The notes: a model not told the origin generated them from the sequence alone. Counted from the stretch's first letter, positions 10,137-18,920 are shown. The stretch: 64,000 nucleotides of DNA from Caballeronia sp. TF1N1 (GCF_022878925.1 NZ_CP084628.1:372001-436000), one strand, 5' to 3'. Program-made: numbers and translations.

Positions 10137-10613
10137 TCATAACACGTTGTCCGGATTGAGTTGGACCATCGCGCGCGCCACCAGCGAATCGGGCAGCGCG
10201 AGGCCGATCAACGGCAGCGTCGGCACCAGCGGCTTTTGCGCATAGGCATAAGCGAGCGTCACCTGGATGCAGCGCAGGGTCCCGTCGTAGGTACATGGCG
10301 CGGGCGTGGCGGTGCATTGCGCGAGTCCCGCAAGCCAGTTCGACAAGCCTTGCGCGGTCTGGCAGGCGGCACTGCCACGGCGCGCAAGGGCGTCGTCGAT
10401 GCTCGTCGCGTTGGCCTGATAGCGCAGCGCGGCGCGTGCGCCCTCTTCCGCTGCGAGCGTCAGCGACTGCTGCGCGACGAACACGAGGCTGTAGGTGACG
10501 ATGGCGTAAAAGATCAGGAAGAACAGCGGAAACACGATGGCGAACTCGACCGCCACGTTGCCGCGCTGGTTTCGTCGTGGGCGTGGCCGTTGGATTGATG
10601 GCGCGGACTTCAT
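10137..10613 (-). CDS. tadE: TadE-like minor pseudopilin
   Basis: 158 residues. RRNQRGNVAVEFAIVFPLFF is a typical TadE-like N-terminus: a basic stretch, Gly, then a hydrophobic helix with Glu at position +5. One membrane helix at about 19-45 is followed by a domain expected in the periplasm, with four cysteines. TadE-like pseudopilins are processed by the TadV peptidase and prime or modify pilus assembly. The start overlaps the peptidase stop by 4 bases. Confidence 0.9.
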   Translation of the reverse strand: MKSAPSIQRPRPRRNQRGNVAVEFAIVFPLFFLIFYAIVTYSLVFVAQQSLTLAAEEGARAALRYQANATSIDDALARRGSAACQTAQGLSNWLAGLAQCTATPAPCTYDGTLRCIQVTLAYAYAQKPLVPTLPLIGLALPDSLVARAMVQLNPDNVL

Positions 10614-11119
10614 GCTGGCCGCCCCGTTGCGTTCAGCAGATGCAGCGCCAGCTGACCGATCCCAGCCGCCGCGAGCAATGCGCCGTAGGGCGTGCTGTTG
10701 CGCCTGCGTTCGGCCACGCTCGCATGCGCGGCAAGACTGCGCAGCGACAGCACCACGCGGTCCTCACGGCGCGCGAGCAACACGAGCGCATGCACCGCGG
10801 CCGCAAGGCTCGCCGCGACCCAGACGCCGACGAGTTCGCGCGGGCCGCACCACGCGCCGAGCACGGCGAACGCCTTGACGTCGGCGGCGCCCATCATGCC
10901 GAGCAGGTAGAACGGCAAGAGCGCGGCGAAACCCGCCAACGCGCCGAGCAATGCGAAGCCGATCGCCGTCTGAAAAGGCGAAATGCCGAGCGCGGCGAAC
11001 GCAAGCGCGAACACGCCTCCGGCCGCGACCAGCGAATTCGGAATGGACCTGCGCTGCCAGTCAAATAAGACGACCGCCAGCGCCCAGCCGATAAATATCG
11101 CGGATTCAAAATAAATCAT
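10610..11119 (-). CDS. tadV: Prepilin peptidase TadV/CpaA (A24 family)
   Basis: 169 residues, almost entirely membrane helices. The first catalytic aspartate lies in VLFDWQRRSIPN (Asp20). The second motif reads GMMGAADVKAFA: the family motif GxGD appears here as GAAD, with the aspartate kept and the second glycine replaced by alanine. It should cleave the Flp and TadE leader peptides. It lies downstream of flp, separated from it by a strong hairpin. Confidence 0.88.
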   Translation of the reverse strand: MIYFESAIFIGWALAVVLFDWQRRSIPNSLVAAGGVFALAFAALGISPFQTAIGFALLGALAGFAALLPFYLLGMMGAADVKAFAVLGAWCGPRELVGVWVAASLAAAVHALVLLARREDRVVLSLRSLAAHASVAERRRNSTPYGALLAAAGIGQLALHLLNATGRPA

Positions 11120-11204
11120 GGCAGCGTAAATCGGCAGGCAATAAGACAGCGCCCTCCGTAGTAATACGGAGGTTTAATCGAAACTCGAAAGATGTATTCG
11201 GTCC

Positions 11205-11228
11205 GCGCGCCGGATTGCTCCGGCGCGC
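11205..11228 (-). terminator. 10-bp hairpin with GCAA loop between flp and tadV
   Basis: A perfect inverted repeat: GCGCGCCGGA at 11205-11214 and TCCGGCGCGC at 11219-11228, with four loop bases that read GCAA (a GNRA tetraloop) in the flp transcript. It is in the 142-base gap between the flp stop and the tadV start. No run of T follows, so it is more likely an attenuator or RNA-processing hairpin than a full terminator. It would let flp be made in excess of the machinery genes. Confidence 0.6.
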
Positions 11229-11261
11229 GAATCGGCATCTCGTCAGCGAATAAAGATGGGA

Positions 11262-11438
11262 TTAGCTCGACGTTTTAGCGAGCTCCGCCTTTATCGCGTT
11301 GAAAGTGGACGTGAGCTGAGTGGAGACGCCGCCCACGGCCGTCATGATGCCGAGCGCAAGCACGCCGGCAATCAGCCCATATTCGATGGCGGTGATCCCA
11401 CGCCTGTCGCGGATGAATTGAAGCAAGGTAGATGTCAT
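11262..11438 (-). CDS. flp: Flp major pilin
   Basis: 58 residues. The leader ends with DRRGITAIEYGLIAG: processing is expected after Gly, leaving the Flp motif with Glu at +5 next to Tyr, followed by a single hydrophobic helix. It is the major subunit of the Flp/Tad pilus. The ATG at 11438 has GAGGG about 8 bases upstream; an earlier in-frame start lacks such support. It is the first gene of the tad locus and faces a divergent repeat-lipoprotein gene. Confidence 0.95.
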   Translation of the reverse strand: MTSTLLQFIRDRRGITAIEYGLIAGVLALGIMTAVGGVSTQLTSTFNAIKAELAKTSS

Positions 11439-11647
11439 TCTTGTTGCCCTCGGATGGTGTACTGCCTGGCCGCGGATTCGCCTCTTCGTGCGAGGCTCCA
11501 GGCGGCAGACCACCACGCGAACGCGATGTCGTGACCCCGGGCCCATGCATCGGAGCGGCGCTCCAACTCTCTCGATATTTTTGGTTTTTCTTGTTGATCG
11601 CTACCCTCCCACAACGTTTGCCGAAAGAAGAGGGCTGCGTTGGCGAA

Positions 11648-11676
11648 TTTATATCGCATGCACATCTCAAAATCAA
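11648..11676 (-). promoter_or_regulatory. Sigma-70-like promoter of the flp-tad operon
   Basis: On the minus strand, TTGATT (11676-11671) and TATAAA (11653-11648) are separated by exactly 17 bases, close to the sigma-70 consensus. It lies about 210 bases before flp in an AT-rich stretch, so the mRNA would carry a long leader. No -24/-12 sigma-54 element was seen. Confidence 0.5.
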
Positions 11677-12080
11677 TTACGTCAGAACATTTTGTATCGT
11701 GCAGTGCATCAATAGTTGCATCGGGTAAATAATCGCTGGCATATCAGTAAAATCAACTTGATGCGAATACAGCGACTCGTATTCATTTCCTGCCAGCTCT
11801 TTTTCACTCATTGGCTCTTTATGGCGGGCCCGCGTAACGCGTCGCGTCGTAACGCGGTTCGATGTTCGTTACGTTACGAACGTCCGGATTGCCGTTTGCC
11901 GATACGCGGTGAGACGCGGCCGCAATCTCCCGCCAAACCCCGAATTCATTTGGAAAGCGTCCTTTCGCGAGCGCTTCTCGCAGGGCGAGGAACGCCTGCG
12001 GGCCCCGTCGTCCGTACGTTGGCACACCTTTCGCAGTTACTGGCCCGCGGTTCAACCAAAACAAAGTAACGAGGGCCATC
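11677..12080. other. Gap between the divergent flp and repeat-lipoprotein genes
   Basis: AT-rich near 11690-11830, then GC-rich. No convincing gene was seen on either strand. It should hold the promoter of the plus-strand lipoprotein gene, but no clear -35/-10 pair was picked out. Confidence 0.4.
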
Positions 12081-14021
12081 ATGAATACGAGGAACGTCGG
12101 ACAGGAATTCTTGCGCAAGTCTATCGTCGCGGCAGCGGTCGCGAGCGTACTCACGCTGGCGGCGTGTGGCGGCTCGGGCACGATGAGCAAGTCGGCAGGC
12201 GCGAGCGGTAGCGGCTCTGGAACGATCACGACCGGCGACAGCGGCACGGGCTCGGGCAGCAGCGGCGGTACCGGAACGGGTAGCGGCGGGGGTAGTGGTA
12301 GTGGCAGCGGTAGTGGCGGGGGGACCAGCGGGGGCTCCGGTGGCAGCACGGGCGGCACAAGCGGCGGCGGCACCGGAGGCGGTAGCACGGGTGGTGGCAG
12401 CACGGGGGGTGGCGGTACGGGTGGTGGCAGCACCGGAGGCGGTAGCACGGGTGGTGGCAGCACGGGTGGTGGCAGCACCGGCGGTGGCAGCACGGGTGGT
12501 GGGGGCACTGGCGGTGGGGGAACCGGCGGTGGCACCACGGGCAGCACGACGCCTCAGCCTGTCGCGGCCGTCGTAGGCAAAACAGGCAACGTGGTGTCCG
12601 CGCTTGGCGCGACCGTATCGGGAATCGGGTCGGCAATCGGCGCGACGACCACGCCGCTCGTCAGCGCGGGCACCACGAAAGCCACGGGCGATGTCGTCAC
12701 GAACGCAGGCGCGGCTGTTACGACGCTCGGCGATGGCGTGTCGGCCGGGCTCGGAACCATCGGCTCGAGCACGAATCCGGTCGGCACGACGGTGGCGAGT
12801 CTTGGCGGTGTCGTCGAAAAAACCGGCGATACGGTCAGCAGCGCCGGGACGCTCGTATCGAGCCTCGGCACCGGTACGCTTTCACCGCTCGCACCTGTTA
12901 CGACGCCGGTCGGGAGCATCGTCGGAATCGTGGGTAACGCGGTGACGCAGACGGGCGGCGTCCTCGATCAGACGCTGACCAGCGCACCGGTTCAGCAACT
13001 CACGCAGCAAGTCAGCCAGGCCATCACGCCGATCACGTCTGTCGTCAGTTCGACGACGCAGACCGTCGGCGCGGCAACGGGCCTCGGCACGCCGGTCAAC
13101 AACCTCCTCACAACGCTCGGCGGCGCGCTCGGTCAGGCGGGTCAGGGCATCGCAGGCACGGGCGCCAATCCGGTCACGGCGGGCGTGGGCAATCTGGTGT
13201 CGACCACGGGAACGACGGTGGCATCCGCGGGCGGCCTCGTCAGCGGCACGCCAGCGTCCAATCCGCTCGCACCGATCACCGGCATTCTCGGCGGCGCGAC
13301 CGGCGCAGGCTCGGGCGTACTTGCGCCGGTCACGGGTCTGGTCGGCGGCGTCACGGGCGCACTGACGGGCGCAACGGGCGGCACTGGAACGACGGCAGGC
13401 TTGCTTGCGCCGGTCACCGGTCTCGTCGGCGGCGTGACGAGCGCGCTCACGAGCGCGACGGGCGGCGGCACGGGCTCGACGGCGGGCTTGCTCGCACCGG
13501 TCACGGGGCTTGTCGGCGGCGTCACGGGTGCGTTGACGGGCGCAACCGGCAGCGGTACGAGCGTGCTCGCGCCGGTCACGAGCGTGGTCAGCGGCGTAAC
13601 GGGTGCGTTGACAGGCGCGACGAGCGGTACGGGCGCCGGTGCGGGCGTGCTTGCTCCGGTCACGGGCGCGGTCGGCGGCGTGACCGGCGCGCTTACAGGC
13701 GCCACGGGATCGGCCGGTGGCGTGCTGGCTCCGGTGACAGGCATCGTTGGCGCGGTCACTGGTGCGCCGGGCGGCACGACCGGCTCGTCCGGTTCGGGCG
13801 GCGGCGTGCTCGGCACGGTGACCACGATCACGGGCGCGGTCGGCGTGACGGTTGCCACGACGCACGGCACGACCAGCGCAGGCGCGGGTACGGGCGTGGG
13901 TATCGCGACGACGACAGGCGGCACGGGCAGCACCGCCAGCACCGCAAACGGCTCTGGCACGGGCTTGCTCGGCGCGGTGGGTTCGATCGTCGGCGGCGTA
14001 CTCGGAGGACCGCGACGCTAA
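12081..14021 (+). CDS. Glycine-rich repeat lipoprotein of unknown function
   Basis: 646 residues. The signal peptide ends in LAAC with Cys29 as the predicted lipidation site. Residues about 35-155 are almost only Gly, Ser and Thr, dominated by GGGST units. Residues 160-380 are an Ala/Gly/Thr/Val-rich region. From about residue 410 there are six clear units of about 28 residues built on LAPVTGLVGGVTGALTGATG, plus a decayed seventh. No catalytic domain is visible. Related Burkholderia proteins are often labelled collagen-like. GAGGG lies 6 bases before the ATG. The next gene is a TpsB-type transporter, so a surface role is plausible. Confidence 0.75.
   Translation: MNTRNVGQEFLRKSIVAAAVASVLTLAACGGSGTMSKSAGASGSGSGTITTGDSGTGSGSSGGTGTGSGGGSGSGSGSGGGTSGGSGGSTGGTSGGGTGGGSTGGGSTGGGGTGGGSTGGGSTGGGSTGGGSTGGGSTGGGGTGGGGTGGGTTGSTTPQPVAAVVGKTGNVVSALGATVSGIGSAIGATTTPLVSAGTTKATGDVVTNAGAAVTTLGDGVSAGLGTIGSSTNPVGTTVASLGGVVEKTGDTVSSAGTLVSSLGTGTLSPLAPVTTPVGSIVGIVGNAVTQTGGVLDQTLTSAPVQQLTQQVSQAITPITSVVSSTTQTVGAATGLGTPVNNLLTTLGGALGQAGQGIAGTGANPVTAGVGNLVSTTGTTVASAGGLVSGTPASNPLAPITGILGGATGAGSGVLAPVTGLVGGVTGALTGATGGTGTTAGLLAPVTGLVGGVTSALTSATGGGTGSTAGLLAPVTGLVGGVTGALTGATGSGTSVLAPVTSVVSGVTGALTGATSGTGAGAGVLAPVTGAVGGVTGALTGATGSAGGVLAPVTGIVGAVTGAPGGTTGSSGSGGGVLGTVTTITGAVGVTVATTHGTTSAGAGTGVGIATTTGGTGSTASTANGSGTGLLGAVGSIVGGVLGGPRR
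12360..12545 (+). repeat. 15-bp tandem repeat array (GGGST codons)
   Basis: Runs of near-identical 15-base units of the type GGTGGTGGCAGCACG, about a dozen copies with small variants. The unit length is a multiple of three, so slippage would change the number of GGGST units without shifting the frame. Confidence 0.8.
13305..13830 (+). repeat. Tandem repeats of about 84 bp (LAPVTG units)
   Basis: Six clear copies and one degenerate copy of a unit of about 28 codons starting LAPVTG. Spacers between units vary (for example GTGTTAG, GGTGSTAG), so the array is ancient or diverging. Confidence 0.75.
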
Positions 14022-14033
14022 CGCATGAAGTCG

Positions 14034-14087
14034 GGCGTCACCGTTTCCGGATCGCGGCGTATCGCGGTTCGGAAACGGCGTGACGCC
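14034..14087. repeat. Large imperfect inverted repeat after the lipoprotein gene
   Basis: GGCGTCACCGTTTCCG (14034-14049) pairs with CGGAAACGGCGTGACGCC (14070-14087) with one 2-base bulge and a 20-base loop. It starts 12 bases after the lipoprotein stop and lies before the TpsB gene. It may stop or slow transcription between the two genes; there is no T run. Confidence 0.5.
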
Positions 14088-14254
14088 AGGCGAACGTCGA
14101 CGCGCATGCCAGCAACACAACACGCGTCCGATCGAAGCCACGAATCGCATCACCAAACGACAACACACGACGAAGAACGCGGCGCTGCCCGTGCAGGATG
14201 TTGGAAGAAGCACGCACCGTACGACGTTCTCGCGACAACCTTCGAGGATTCATC

Positions 14255-15970
14255 GTGGAGATCCGCGACTGGAAACGGGTGCTCTTGCTCGCCGCAATCG
14301 GCGCCCCATTCACGGCGCAACTCGCGCTTGCTCAAACTGCTCCGGCGGCACCGCGCGCGAGCATCGGCGGCAATCCGCTCGATGCCCTGCCGCAAGTGAA
14401 CACGCCGCCCAAGCCGGCGGTATCGGTGAACGTGCAGCCTCCCGCTCCCGCGCTCGACGCGCTTCTCGCGCAGCATCTCACGCCGCGCAAATTCGAAATC
14501 GAGGGCGTCAAGGCTCTGCCCTTCGACGATGTCGCGCAACGCTTCGCGCCGCTCGTCGGCACGGACGTGACCATCGGCAAGCTGATCGAAACCGCCAACG
14601 GCATCACCGCGCTTTACAAGGAGCGCGGCTATGCGCTCTCGTTCGCCTTCATTCCGGCGCAAACGTTTCGGGATGGCGTGGTGCGCATAACGGTGGTCGA
14701 AGGGTATATCGCGCAGGTCGTCGTGAAGGGCAACGCGGGCGCGGCCGAGAAGCGCATTCGCGCGGTGGCCGACCGCATGCGTCAGGACCGGCCGCTCACG
14801 CAAGCGAATTTCGAGCGTTATATCAACGTGCTCGGCATGATTCCGGGCGTGAAGACGCGTGCGACCGTCGCACCGCCGCAGAATACGGACGGCGCCGCCA
14901 CGCTCGAACTCGATGTCGAGCGCAAGCCTTTCAACGTGAGCACGGGCATCGACTTCAATCATCCGGGCGTGCAGGGCATTCTGAGCGCGACCGAGAACGG
15001 CATGCTCGGCTTCGGCGAATCGCTGTCGGCGTCCGCGCTGTTGCCCAAGGGACGCGACGATCAAACCTATTACGCGCTCAACGGCTCGCTGCCTATCGGC
15101 ACGGATGGCTTCACCGCAAAAGTCGATGCATCGCATTATCACGGGCATCCGGTCGACAATCCTGGGCTGCCGTCTTATATCGAGCGCACCGTCGTGAACG
15201 ACAAGCTCGCGTTTTCCGCCGTCTATCCGTTCCTGCTGAGTAACGCGCGTAGTCTCGTCGGCACGGGAAGCGTCTATGCATCGCACGATGAAGACCGGCT
15301 GAAGAACACCATCGTCGCGGGCAATCCGCAGTTGTCGCAGCGCTCGCAGATTCGCGTCGCGCAATTGCAGCTCGATTACACCGGCATTGCGACAGGCGTC
15401 GTGCGGCGCGCGAGCGTGAACGTGGCGAAGGCGTTCGACGTGCTCGGCGCCTCGAAGAGCGCGGACACCAACATTGCCGGCTACGCGCCCGTCAATCCTG
15501 TCTCGCTTACCTTCGTGCGGACCGGCGCGAGCTACACGCAGAGCAACGATTGGCCGATGAAAATCGGCACGGCGCTTTCGCTGACGGGGCAGTATTCGCC
15601 CGACTCCCTGCCGACATCCGAGCAGGTTTCGTTCGGCGCGCAGCGTTTCGCGCTGGGCTATCAGCCGGGCGAAGTGTCGGGCGATTCGGGCTTCGGCGCG
15701 TCATTCGAAGTGAACCGGCCGCTCGATATCGGCATGACGTATCTGAAGACCTTCACGCCCTACGTCATGGTCGATGCCGCGCGCGTTTTTCTCCACGGCG
15801 GCACGGCGAGTCCGCGGCGTTTGTCGTCGTTCGGGATAGGTTTTCGAGTGTCGGATTCGAAGCACTACAGCATCGATCTGTCCATCGCCAAGGCAACGGG
15901 CGATGCGCCCGTCGAGAGCGCATCGCGCAGTCCGCGTGTGAACGCTTCGTTGTCGTATCAGCTGGACTGA
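14255..15970 (+). CDS. ShlB/FhaC/HecB-family outer-membrane transporter (TpsB)
   Basis: 571 residues from the GTG at 14255, which has GAGGA upstream and is directly followed by a signal peptide (RVLLLAAIGAPFTAQLALAQ). An ATG at 14198 is possible but would bury the signal peptide. A POTRA domain lies at about residues 65-145 (FEIEGVKALPFDDVAQRF). A second segment follows, then a 16-strand-type ShlB barrel to the C-terminus, which ends in LSYQLD. Such proteins secrete TpsA exoproteins. No TpsA is next to it; the upstream gene is a repeat lipoprotein. Confidence 0.88.
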   Translation: MEIRDWKRVLLLAAIGAPFTAQLALAQTAPAAPRASIGGNPLDALPQVNTPPKPAVSVNVQPPAPALDALLAQHLTPRKFEIEGVKALPFDDVAQRFAPLVGTDVTIGKLIETANGITALYKERGYALSFAFIPAQTFRDGVVRITVVEGYIAQVVVKGNAGAAEKRIRAVADRMRQDRPLTQANFERYINVLGMIPGVKTRATVAPPQNTDGAATLELDVERKPFNVSTGIDFNHPGVQGILSATENGMLGFGESLSASALLPKGRDDQTYYALNGSLPIGTDGFTAKVDASHYHGHPVDNPGLPSYIERTVVNDKLAFSAVYPFLLSNARSLVGTGSVYASHDEDRLKNTIVAGNPQLSQRSQIRVAQLQLDYTGIATGVVRRASVNVAKAFDVLGASKSADTNIAGYAPVNPVSLTFVRTGASYTQSNDWPMKIGTALSLTGQYSPDSLPTSEQVSFGAQRFALGYQPGEVSGDSGFGASFEVNRPLDIGMTYLKTFTPYVMVDAARVFLHGGTASPRRLSSFGIGFRVSDSKHYSIDLSIAKATGDAPVESASRSPRVNASLSYQLD

Positions 15971-15995
15971 AGCTTCACGTGACTGAGCGTCCGGT

Positions 15996-16292
15996 TCACG
16001 GCGTCGAAGCGGGCGCCGGTTGTCCGGCCTTCTTTGCGTTGACCTTGGCCTGCGCGTTCTGCAGATTCTGCGGATAGTCGTTCTGCTCGCCGCCGGGGTT
16101 ATAGCCGTTCTTTTCGAGCTCGCCGAGTTCGGCGTTTTTCTTTGCGCGCGCTTCCTTGCGCTGCGCTTTCTTGACCTGCTTGGGCGTGGACGCGCCGGCG
16201 TCTTGCGCGTGTGCGGGCGTCGCGGGCAGCGTGACGAGCGCCGCGACGGACAGCGCGATGACGGCGAGCGGTGCGGTGCGTAGATTCAGCAT
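15996..16292 (-). CDS. Small exported protein similar to DUF4148
   Basis: 98 residues with a signal peptide (cleavage after AHA), a Lys/Arg-rich middle, and a C-terminal GYNPGGEQNDYPQNLQNAQA stretch. This stretch resembles the LEKAGYNP...YPxxIQxAExK pattern of DUF4148, a periplasmic family common in Burkholderia. The function is not known. The gene faces the TpsB gene. Confidence 0.75.
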   Translation of the reverse strand: MLNLRTAPLAVIALSVAALVTLPATPAHAQDAGASTPKQVKKAQRKEARAKKNAELGELEKNGYNPGGEQNDYPQNLQNAQAKVNAKKAGQPAPASTP

Positions 16293-16353
16293 GGTTCTTC
16301 TCCCCAGGAAGTGAATGAAGCGCCTGTCGCGGCAGCAAGAACCGATCCAAACC

Positions 16354-16797
16354 TTATCTGTCGACGATCCGGCTGAGGTTCGCCCGCACCCGCTGCAGGA
16401 GCCCGATCAACTGCTCGCTTTCCTGGCGGCTCAGGCCCGCGAGCGCCTCGGAAGTGATTTCGTCGCCGACGCGCCGCGCCCGGTCGAGCGCCTTCTCGGC
16501 TTTCGCGGTCATGCTCACTTGCCGCTCGCGGCGGTCGTCGGGATTGAGCCGCCGTTCGATCCAGCCGCCCTCCTCCATGCGATCCAGCAGCCGCCCGGCG
16601 GAAATCGGCGCGACTTCGAGCAGCCCGGCGAGCCGCGCCTGATTCACCTCGCCGTAATGCGACAGATAGGCAAGCACGCGGCATTGCGCGCGGGTCAGAT
16701 TCAGCGATGACTTGGCAAGCTCGTCGAAGCGGTTGCCGCACAGGCGGTCCACATCGGCGACCAGAAAGCCGAAGCGTTTGTCGAGTTGAGTTTCCAT
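16354..16797 (-). CDS. MarR-family transcriptional regulator
   Basis: 147 residues from METQLDKRFG. Winged-helix MarR features are present: LTRAQCRVLAYLSHYGEVNQ, LAGLLEVAPISAGRLLDRME (recognition helix region), and GWIERRLNPDDRRERQVSMT (the DxRxR wing). Homologues bind DNA as dimers and respond to small aromatic ligands. The DUF4148-like gene is 60 bases downstream on the same strand. The target is unknown. Confidence 0.92.
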   Translation of the reverse strand: METQLDKRFGFLVADVDRLCGNRFDELAKSSLNLTRAQCRVLAYLSHYGEVNQARLAGLLEVAPISAGRLLDRMEEGGWIERRLNPDDRRERQVSMTAKAEKALDRARRVGDEITSEALAGLSRQESEQLIGLLQRVRANLSRIVDR

Positions 16798-17793
16798 CGG
16801 GCGATTATAGGGAAGACGCCGCCCGGTGTTCCAGAGGCGACGGGCAGGCAAACCACGATGATCGTGATCTCAACGACTTCATGCTGATGTGCGTTGTCGG
16901 TGTGATGCGCCCAGCGATGAATTGAGTCGCTAATCATTCGACGCACGCCACGGCGAAAAGTCCATGCCTATTTTTGCCGAAGAGATGACTCGACTTCTTG
17001 AAGTTAATCGTTATGTTTCGGTATCCGAATATCTCTGAATTTTTTGCCGATGGCGCGGTCGATTCGAATCATGGATGTATCAGTTCGCATATTCGAATCT
17101 GGTCACGGCTCAACGTCTGCCACAACGGCCGATAAAGGCTCGACAGTACTAAATTATTTAGTCTCTGCACACAGGATGACGCGCGCGTTAGTTGGGCAGG
17201 ATTTAGTTGCACAGCGCCCGGTAAATATCGTTCCACTTGGTTCGAGTTTTACCGATTTACTGCCGCATGCGTGTTAAGCTTGACAGCATGCCTCCTGAAG
17301 CAAGCCACGCGGCACGCACCATTCGCCGTTTGTGAGTTGCTCCCTCCTATCGATCGTGCATGTATCGTCCAATGGGCTTGGACAATCCATGCTCCCTTCA
17401 ACGAGAAAGCGTCCTTTTCACACGACTCGCTTTATTAGTGATTAGCGCATTATTGATCTGACGATCCTTTTCAATACTCGCTTCGTTAGTTTTAACTTCG
17501 TCTAAGTGCAGCGACGGGTTGCACGATTTCTTCGGTGCAGGCGCGTTTGAACGCAAGCCTTGCCCTCTTCTGATCCGCCAAGAGTCGCCGTTCTCTGCGA
17601 CTAATGTCTTGCGTGCGTCACGATTGCATCGGCGATCGATTCGCGAAAAATAGTCTTTGCCACCTTGGCCGGCGTGTCCAGGCCACCGACCATCAGCGTG
17701 AAATATCCAGCCGGCTGTTTTCCGGCTCAACAAGACTAAATGCCTACTACGTATGTGTAAATAGCTGGTTCAGGCCGGTCTACGGAGCAAACG
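16798..17793. other. Gene-poor, lower-GC gap of about 1 kb
   Basis: AT-rich against its neighbours. A 24-codon reading starts at 16964 (MPIFAEEMTRLLEVNRYVSV) and stops; a longer reading on the minus strand at 17398-17733 has no recognisable family. I call no gene here. It may be decayed coding sequence. Confidence 0.4.
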
Positions 17794-18735
17794 GTGTTTA
17801 TTACCGAGTGGTACCTGCCCATGAAAGCCGATTCCCTCCCTCATCCACGAGAACAGATACCGGAGAACCCCGGCTTCACGCCTGTCGCGCTACTGCTCCG
17901 TGCTCTCTCGATGCTTCCATATCGATGGGTTGCCAGAATTGGCAGCATACTTGGCGCGCTGCTGTACGAGATCCCAAGCCGTCGCAAGCACATCGTTCTC
18001 GTCAATCTGCGCCTTTGCTTTCCCGGCAACTCCGAAGCGCACTATCAAGAACTTGCCAAAAAACACTTTCGTCATGTAATCCGCAGCTATCTCGAGCGCG
18101 GTATTCAGTGGTACGGCAGCGCGAAGTCGATACGTTCGATAGTGCAGATAGACAGCGAAATCGATCTCGATGATAAAAACGCCCCGCCAACCATTTTCAT
18201 GGGCTTTCACTTCGTTGCCATCGAGGTCGGCTGTCTGGTGCATTCGACGACTTCGCCGGTGGCCGCGCTCTACACCCGCATGTCGAACAAGCGCCTGTGC
18301 GCGCTAGCCAAACGGCAGCGCGGCAGGTTCGGCGCCGAGCTAATCGAGCGGTCGACGAGCGCCAGAAAGGTGGTTGCGCTGCTTCGCTCGGGCACGCCGG
18401 TGATGCTGGCGGCCGATATGGATCACGGCATCGACAATTCGGTTTTCGTGCCGTTTTTCGGCGTGCCGGCCTGCACGTTGACTGCCGTCTCTCGGCTTGC
18501 AAAGCTGGGACATGCGCGTGTGGTACCGTTCGTCACCGAGGTGTTGCCCGATTATCGAGGCTACCGGCTGAAGGTCTTTAAACCCTTGATCGATTTTCCG
18601 TCCGCCAGCGACACGGTCGATGCGAGCCGCATGAATGCATTTCTGGAAGAACAGATTCGCCTGATGCCCGAGCAGTACTATTGGGTGCACAGACGCTTCA
18701 AGCATCGGCCGGACGGCTTGCCATCGGTCTATTGA
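17794..18735 (+). CDS. HtrB/LpxL-like acyltransferase
   Basis: 313 residues. It belongs to the lysophospholipid / lipid A late acyltransferase family. An HX4E catalytic motif is at H139-E144 (HFVAIE), followed by RGRFGAELIE, a block resembling the family's second motif, and DMDHGIDNSVFVPFFG, which resembles the D(Q)xxG...FFG motif. It probably adds an acyl chain to lipid A or a related lipid at the inner membrane. The GTG at 17794 has GGAG 6 bases upstream and is preferred to the ATG at 17821. It stands alone, with lower-GC DNA before it. Confidence 0.85.
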   Translation: MFITEWYLPMKADSLPHPREQIPENPGFTPVALLLRALSMLPYRWVARIGSILGALLYEIPSRRKHIVLVNLRLCFPGNSEAHYQELAKKHFRHVIRSYLERGIQWYGSAKSIRSIVQIDSEIDLDDKNAPPTIFMGFHFVAIEVGCLVHSTTSPVAALYTRMSNKRLCALAKRQRGRFGAELIERSTSARKVVALLRSGTPVMLAADMDHGIDNSVFVPFFGVPACTLTAVSRLAKLGHARVVPFVTEVLPDYRGYRLKVFKPLIDFPSASDTVDASRMNAFLEEQIRLMPEQYYWVHRRFKHRPDGLPSVY

Positions 18736-18920
18736 GGTTGAAATGGACGTTGTGTGCCCGAAAAGGCAGGAAATCCGGCGTTTCGCGAACCGGAGTTTGA
18801 CGCAGAAGTAATTTTGCGCACAACACCAGTTGCCTTTCAGACGTAGGCAGTTCACTATAGGCGCCTTAGCGCAATCGCGATAGGAAACCGCCGCTACGCG
18901 GCAAAATTCAGGAAGAAGAT

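Noticed and set aside
11439..11720. A sigma-54 promoter before flp
   Set aside because: No GG-N10-GC element of the right type was found; a sigma-70-like pair with 17-base spacing is present.
12360..12545. The tandem array considered as a CRISPR
   Set aside because: There are no unique spacers and the units are in-frame codons of a lipoprotein.
12882..14213. A 443-codon minus-strand frame across the repeat lipoprotein
   Set aside because: Low-complexity Arg/Ala sequence produced by the repeats; no start signal or family.
17044..17277. A 77-codon frame in the gap before the acyltransferase
   Set aside because: No family and weak start; overlapping frames look equally plausible, so no gene is called.
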